From Bacteroidaceae bacterium (GTDB lineage: Bacteria > Bacteroidota > Bacteroidia > Bacteroidales > Bacteroidaceae), in assembly GCA_900769465.1 (NCBI GenBank), contig CAAGGT010000255.1:1-64000 (forward strand): a stretch of DNA of 64,000 bases, given 5' to 3'. Both the position numbers and the translations under genes were made by a program. Every line of letters begins with the position of its first letter. Position 1 is the stretch's first letter. Positions 59,581 through 64,000 of the stretch are shown piece by piece. Below the pieces are notes generated by a model, which had not been told where the DNA came from, searched no databases, and was given only the letters and a program-made list of their open reading frames with translations.

Positions 59581-60621
59581 ATGGAGCAGAAAAAGAGGAA
59601 ATTGGCAGGTATGACATTGGACAGCCTCAAAGAAGCTGTCAAAGAGGCAGGTATGCCTGCATTCACAGCCAAGCAGATAGCCGATTGGGTCTACAGGAAA
59701 CGCGTCGGGAGCATTGACGAGATGTCGAACATCTCACTCAAGAACCGCGCCAGGCTCAACGAACTGTTCGAGGTGGGCTACTCGGCCCCGGCCGATGCCG
59801 CACGCTCCATTGACGGGACGGTGAAATATCTTTACAGGGTTGAAAACAACCATTTTGTCGAGGCTGTATACATCCCCGACGGTGAGCGCGCCACGCTGTG
59901 CGTGTCATCACAGGTTGGCTGCAAGATGAACTGTCTGTTCTGCATGACAGGAAAGCAGAAATACACGGCAAACCTGACCACAAACGAAATTGTAAACCAG
60001 ATTTTGGCTCTGCCCGAGTTCGAGAAACTCACAAACATTGTCTTTATGGGAATGGGAGAGCCATGCGACAACCTTGACAACCTTTTGCCGGCAATTGAAA
60101 TATTGACATCGGAGTATGGGCTCGGATGGAGCCCGCACCGCCTGACGGTATCATCGGTGGGTGTACGCAAGGGGCTAAAGCGCCTGCTCGATGCGGGCGA
60201 CTACCACATTGCCATCAGCCTGCACCACCCCATTCCACAGCAACGCGCAGAGATTATGCCTGCCGAAAAGGGATTCCCCATTACCGAAGTCCTTGACCTG
60301 CTTCGCCAATATGATTTCAGCCATCAGAGAAGGCTCACATTCGAGTACATCGTGTTCAAAGGCGTGAACGAGACACAGTTCTATGCCCGTAAGTTGGTGC
60401 AGCTTCTCAATGGCATCGATTGCCGCATAAACCTCATACGCTATCACGCCATACCCGGAGTTCCGCTTGAAGGCGTTGATGAAGAGGGTATGACACAGCT
60501 GCGCGACTACCTCACCCGCAACGGGCTGTTCACAACCATCAGAGCCTCACGCGGCGAGGACATTTTCGCAGCCTGCGGAATGCTCTCCACACTGAAACAA
60601 GAGAAAAACAACAATAATTGA
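59581..60621 (+). CDS. rlmN: 23S rRNA/tRNA adenine-C2 methyltransferase RlmN
   Basis: Protein of 346 aa, radical-SAM enzyme that makes m2A2503 in 23S rRNA and m2A37 in tRNAs. Radical-SAM cysteines Cys114, Cys118, Cys121 (VGCKMNCLFC), family segments FTAKQIADWVYRK, NIVFMGMGEPCDN, SSVGVRKGLKRL, YHAIPGVPLEGV, and the methyl-accepting catalytic Cys near residue 335 (DIFAACGML). Full length. First gene of an operon with DUF4837, pdxA and the genes to the right edge. Confidence 0.96.
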   Translation: MEQKKRKLAGMTLDSLKEAVKEAGMPAFTAKQIADWVYRKRVGSIDEMSNISLKNRARLNELFEVGYSAPADAARSIDGTVKYLYRVENNHFVEAVYIPDGERATLCVSSQVGCKMNCLFCMTGKQKYTANLTTNEIVNQILALPEFEKLTNIVFMGMGEPCDNLDNLLPAIEILTSEYGLGWSPHRLTVSSVGVRKGLKRLLDAGDYHIAISLHHPIPQQRAEIMPAEKGFPITEVLDLLRQYDFSHQRRLTFEYIVFKGVNETQFYARKLVQLLNGIDCRINLIRYHAIPGVPLEGVDEEGMTQLRDYLTRNGLFTTIRASRGEDIFAACGMLSTLKQEKNNNN

Positions 60622-60626
60622 CAAAT

Positions 60627-61652
60627 ATGAAAAAAGCATTACTGTTTCTGCTATCGTTAATGTTGCTCACATCGTGCAACAAAGAGATAAAGCGCCACTC
60701 GATAGGCTCACCGTTCGAGGTTCTTGTAGTGTGCGACGACGCACTGTGGAACTCCCCTGCCGGACAGGCATTGTCACAGGCTCTGGACACCCCCGTCCCG
60801 GGATTGCCGCAAAAAGAGGCTTCGTTCAAGGTAACAAGAGTAAGCAACGACGGCTTGAGCGCGACAGACAAGGCATTCCGCAACATCATATTGGTTGATG
60901 TAAGCGAAACACACAGCAAGTGTGAGTTCAGATTCGACAGGGACATATACGCTTCGCCGCAGATTGTCATGGCCATCAACGCCCCCGACAAGCACTCGTT
61001 CGGCAAGTTTGTGAGCGGCAATTCACAGGTAATTGTGGATTTCTTCACAGAAAAGGAACGCGAATTCCAGATTGCCGAGCTGCAGGGCCGTCATAACAAG
61101 CAGGCGCTTGCATTCATCAAGGAGAAGTTCGGTTGCGAGATGAAGATACCGTCAAGCATCAGCGGATACAAGCGTGGCGAGGATTTCCTGTGGTTCTCGG
61201 ACTACAACAACCCCGGCAAGGTGGAGATGTTGAGCTTTGCCATATACAGCTACCCCTACACCTCGCCCGAGAATTTCTCGAAAGAGTATTTCATTCACAA
61301 GCGCGACTCGGTTATGATGGAGAACATCCCCGGCAGTGAGCCCGGACAATACATTCAGACCGATGCCGAAACAGTGACCGTTACTGATGCAGCATACAAC
61401 GGTAAGTATATGAGCATTGCACGTGGTCTGTGGTATATGAAGAATGACGATATGTTCGGCGGTGGCCCGTTCGTGTCACACTCCATCGTGGATGAAGAGA
61501 GCGGCAAGGTCATCGTTGTGGAGGCATTCGTATACGCCCCCAACAAGGAGAAACGCGGATTCATGCGTAAGCTAGAAGCCGCACTCCACACACTGAAGTT
61601 ACCTGCTGACCTTGCGACCGGGGAGATTGTTGCTACCGAAAACAATAAATAA
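60627..61652 (+). CDS. DUF4837 family lipoprotein
   Basis: Protein of 341 aa with a lipoprotein signal (Cys17 in MLLTSCNKE) and the DUF4837 pattern: SPFEVLVVCDDALWNSPAG near the start, NIILVDVS, YASPQIVMAINAPD, SGYKRGEDFLWFS, and GPFVSHSIVDEESGKVIVVE near the end. Function unknown; a conserved surface or periplasmic lipoprotein of Bacteroidetes. I take the ATG at 60627; the frame begins 9 nt earlier at a TTG overlapping the rlmN stop. Lies between rlmN and pdxA. Confidence 0.88.
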   Translation: MKKALLFLLSLMLLTSCNKEIKRHSIGSPFEVLVVCDDALWNSPAGQALSQALDTPVPGLPQKEASFKVTRVSNDGLSATDKAFRNIILVDVSETHSKCEFRFDRDIYASPQIVMAINAPDKHSFGKFVSGNSQVIVDFFTEKEREFQIAELQGRHNKQALAFIKEKFGCEMKIPSSISGYKRGEDFLWFSDYNNPGKVEMLSFAIYSYPYTSPENFSKEYFIHKRDSVMMENIPGSEPGQYIQTDAETVTVTDAAYNGKYMSIARGLWYMKNDDMFGGGPFVSHSIVDEESGKVIVVEAFVYAPNKEKRGFMRKLEAALHTLKLPADLATGEIVATENNK

Positions 61653-61671
61653 GAAACAACCGATATACAAT

Positions 61672-62769
61672 ATGAGCGAAAAAGGAAAAATACGCGTTGG
61701 TATCACTCAAGGCGACATCAACGGCATCGGCTATGAAATAATATTCAAGACATTCGGGAACCCCGAGATGTTCGACATATGCACCCCTGTCATTTTCGGG
61801 TCACCCAAAGCGGCGGCATATCACCGCAAGGCTTTGGAAATGGACATCCCATACAATGCCATTGAAAAGGCTGCCGAAGCCCAGAATGGCAAGCTGAACA
61901 TTGTGAACTGCAACAACGACGAACTGCACATTGAACTAGGCAGCAGCAGTGCCGAGGCAGGACAGGCAGCATTCCAGTCACTTGAGAAGGCTGTGGAAGC
62001 ATACAGGAACGGCGAGATTGATGTTCTGGTGACAGCCCCTATAGACAAGAGCGCAATACAGTGTGAACAGTTCAAGTTTCCCGGACATACAGAGTACCTG
62101 CAGGAGTGCTGTGGGGAAGGCGAAAAGGCTCTTATGATACTGTGCAGCGATGACCTGCGTGTTGCCGTTGCGACATCGCACCTTGCCCTGCGTGACATAC
62201 CGGCAGCCATCACACCCGAACTTATTGAAGAGAAAATCACCCTGCTGAACGAGAGCCTCAAAAGGGATTTCAACATTGATGCGCCCAAGATAGCTGTACT
62301 CTCGCTCAACCCCCACGCAGGCGACAACGGGCTGCTCGGCAAGGAGGAGATTGAGGTAATCACTCCTACAATAAGAAAGATGAACGACGGTGGCATATTC
62401 TGCTATGGCCCGTTTGCTGCCGATGGCTTTATGGGCAGTGGCAAATATGACAGTTTCGATGCCATCCTTGCAATGTACCACGACCAGGGCCTCGCGCCAT
62501 TGAAGGCACTTGCAATGAACAGCGGCATAAACTTCACAGCCGGCCTGTCGATAATACGTACATCACCCGCACACGGAGTGGCATACGACATTGCAGGACA
62601 GGGTGTTGCCGACGAGAACTCGTTCCGCCAGGCCATATATGCTGCCATAGACATTTTGCGCAACCGCAAGTTCTATGCCGAGGCACGCCGCAACCCGTTG
62701 CGCAAGCTCTACTTTGAGAAACGCGACGACAGCAACCGCCTGAACCTGCAACAGGCCGACATTGACTGA
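61672..62769 (+). CDS. pdxA: 4-hydroxythreonine-4-phosphate dehydrogenase
   Basis: Protein of 365 aa, NAD-dependent enzyme of pyridoxal 5'-phosphate synthesis that oxidises 4-phosphohydroxy-L-threonine. Motifs: IRVGITQGDINGIGYEII at the N-terminus, TAPIDKSAIQ, FPGHTEYLQE (metal-binding His), YHDQGLAPLKAL and the C-terminal RTSPAHGVAYDIAGQGVAD. The frame extends upstream into DUF4837, but this ATG at 61672 begins the family domain. Follows DUF4837 by 19 nt. Confidence 0.95.
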   Translation: MSEKGKIRVGITQGDINGIGYEIIFKTFGNPEMFDICTPVIFGSPKAAAYHRKALEMDIPYNAIEKAAEAQNGKLNIVNCNNDELHIELGSSSAEAGQAAFQSLEKAVEAYRNGEIDVLVTAPIDKSAIQCEQFKFPGHTEYLQECCGEGEKALMILCSDDLRVAVATSHLALRDIPAAITPELIEEKITLLNESLKRDFNIDAPKIAVLSLNPHAGDNGLLGKEEIEVITPTIRKMNDGGIFCYGPFAADGFMGSGKYDSFDAILAMYHDQGLAPLKALAMNSGINFTAGLSIIRTSPAHGVAYDIAGQGVADENSFRQAIYAAIDILRNRKFYAEARRNPLRKLYFEKRDDSNRLNLQQADID

Positions 62770-62788
62770 AACGACACTCCCAGACAGA

Positions 62789-63484
62789 ATGAAATTCGCA
62801 ATAATAGCAGCCGGCGAGGGCTCAAGACTCGCAAGCGAAGGCGTGAAAGAGCCCAAGCCACTAATCAAATTACAAGGCATTCCCATCATAGAACGCCTTG
62901 TAATGCTTTTTGCCTCACAGGGTGCAAGCAGCATCAACATAATAATAAACTCACAGCAACCCGACACATTGCAACTGTTGCAAAGGCTGCAGGAGCAATA
63001 TCCGATAAACATTGTTGTGAAGGACACGCCCAGTTCAATGCACAGCCTTCACGCATTGAGCCACCTGTTGCGTGGCGACAAGTTCTGCCTGACAACGGTA
63101 GACACCATTTTCAAGGAGAATGAGTTTGAAGAATATATCAAGGCGTTTGAAGAGAGCCAGGCCGATGGCCTGATGGCGGTGACCGACTACATCGACGACG
63201 AGAAACCCCTGTATGTCGACACCAACGAAGAGCTGGAGATAACAGCCTTTGCCGACAGCCCGTCAGCCGCTTCAAGATACATCTCGGGAGGCATCTACGG
63301 CCTGCAGGAGAACGCGCTCGACATTCTCGACAAATGTATGGCCGCCGGCATTGAAAGAATGAGGAATTTCCAGCGCAGCCTTGTCGGGAACGGCTTGAGA
63401 CTCAAGGCCTGCCCTTTCGGAAAGATAATTGACATTGACCACGCCCGGGACATAGCCAAAGCCGAAGAATTCCTTGCCCAATGA
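62789..63484 (+). CDS. Nucleotidyltransferase (MobA/GlmU-like GT-A fold)
   Basis: Protein of 231 aa with the NTP-transferase nucleotide loop AIIAAGEGSRLA (about 4-15) and KEPKPLIKLQGIPIIERLV, then a metal-binding-like FCLTTVDTIF (Asp) and PFGKIIDIDHARDIAKAEEF, typical of sugar-1-phosphate or related nucleotidyltransferases. Product unknown. The ATG at 62789 starts the domain. Its stop overlaps the next start (ATGA), so it works together with the ATP-grasp-like gene. Probably makes an activated CDP-, GDP- or UDP-linked precursor. Confidence 0.87.
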   Translation: MKFAIIAAGEGSRLASEGVKEPKPLIKLQGIPIIERLVMLFASQGASSINIIINSQQPDTLQLLQRLQEQYPINIVVKDTPSSMHSLHALSHLLRGDKFCLTTVDTIFKENEFEEYIKAFEESQADGLMAVTDYIDDEKPLYVDTNEELEITAFADSPSAASRYISGGIYGLQENALDILDKCMAAGIERMRNFQRSLVGNGLRLKACPFGKIIDIDHARDIAKAEEFLAQ

Positions 63485-64000
63485 CAAGAATAGCCATCAT
63501 AGCACGCAACCCGATATTCTCGCCCAATATGACAGGTAATGATGCTGCCATATTGGAAGGTATTGCCGCAGAGCTTGAGTCACACGGCGCAGAGGTGATA
63601 TACATTGACGAGGAGAGCGAGATACCGGACAATGTGACTGCTGTATGTACAATGTCACGTACCACAAGCACAATAAGCCGCCTGAAGGATGCTGAAAAGC
63701 GTGGTATACAGGTACTGAACCCCACAGCCGGTGTAGAAAACTGTTCACGCAGGCGTTTCATGGAGATATTGCGTGGGAATGCCATTCCGCAGCCACCGTT
63801 CAAGATTGTGGATAGCAGCGCAGAGCTGTCGGCGGAATATTTTCCCTGTTGGATTAAAAAGGCCGAAGGCTGGAGCTGCCACTGCAACGATGTAAGCTTT
63901 GCCGGGACAAAAGACGAGGCTACGGCAGCAATAGAAGAGATGGCACAGCGCGGAGCGAACGGATACATACAGATGCTACACTGCCCCGGTGACATAATAA
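63481..64000 (+). CDS. ATP-grasp-like ligase, truncated by window edge
   Basis: The first 173 codons are open to the window end. The start MTRIAIIARNPIFSPNMTGN is followed by an N-terminal pre-ATP-grasp domain, and from about residue 125 CWIKKAEGWSCHCNDVSFAG and GYIQMLHCPGDII resemble the Lys and glycine-loop region of ATP-grasp carboxylate-amine ligases. Overlaps the nucleotidyltransferase by 4 nt. Family assignment tentative because the catalytic C-terminal half lies outside the window. Confidence 0.6.
   Translation, partial: MTRIAIIARNPIFSPNMTGNDAAILEGIAAELESHGAEVIYIDEESEIPDNVTAVCTMSRTTSTISRLKDAEKRGIQVLNPTAGVENCSRRRFMEILRGNAIPQPPFKIVDSSAELSAEYFPCWIKKAEGWSCHCNDVSFAGTKDEATAAIEEMAQRGANGYIQMLHCPGDII

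Overview
The window looks like chromosomal DNA of a Bacteroidales bacterium (Bacteroides/Prevotella-like). The evidence is many promoters of the Bacteroidetes type (-7 box TAnnTTTG or TAnnTTCG, sometimes with a -33 TTG/TTTG about 20 nt upstream), almost no Shine-Dalgarno sites, and families typical of this group: DUF4105, DUF4837, DUF4922, fused FeoAB, a mutarotase-symporter fusion, and long SLBB-type Wza. No tRNA, rRNA, CRISPR array, insertion sequence or phage gene was recognised.

Layout. 1-583: structured tandem repeat and leader DNA. 584-7150: TetR regulator, then TolC / adaptor / RND pump, then a PII-like protein (efflux operon). 7244-9984 (minus): DUF4105 membrane protein and a PafA-family alkaline phosphatase homologue that has lost its metal-site motifs. 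10274-17953: coaX, outer-membrane protein, TPR protein, LptC-like lipoprotein, CNNM/CorC membrane protein, PpiD-like chaperone. 18086-18769 (minus): trmO. 18937-23648: sialic acid use (nanA, AGE-family epimerase, mutarotase fused to a sodium symporter). 23903-24741: two paralogous secreted Lys/Pro-rich proteins. 25080-29273: FeoAB iron transporter followed by hemerythrin, LuxR-type regulator and free-Met-sulfoxide reductase, an iron/redox stress block. 29358-30360 (minus): DUF805 and DUF454 membrane proteins. 30529-31032: secreted lipocalin-like protein. 31069-36718 (minus): a giant double sensor kinase, its response regulator and a membrane protein. 36847-39157 (minus): TraB/GumN protein and a PepSY membrane protein carrying four flavinylation-like motifs. 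39475-39951: thioesterase.

39965-55531 is a surface polysaccharide locus: initiating sugar phosphotransferase, Wza, Wzz, a Wzy-like polymerase, Wzx, three glycosyltransferases, a UDP-sugar dehydrogenase, two acyltransferases and Wzi. It is laid out in several opposing transcription units, and the middle part (about 46-52.4 kb) is visibly more AT-rich than its flanks, suggesting cassette-like exchange. 55706-59403 (minus): SpoIID-like protein and a GT2-DUF4922 fusion. 59581-64000: rlmN, DUF4837 lipoprotein, pdxA, a nucleotidyltransferase and an ATP-grasp-like gene cut by the window edge.

The most unusual items are the four-motif flavinylation-like loop in the PepSY protein, the double kinase with an internal signal peptide, the phosphatase pseudoenzyme, the Lys/Pro-rich paralogue pair, the GT2-DUF4922/SpoIID pair, and the nucleotidyltransferase/ATP-grasp pair at the right edge. 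All family names come from recognising sequence motifs by eye; no database search was run.
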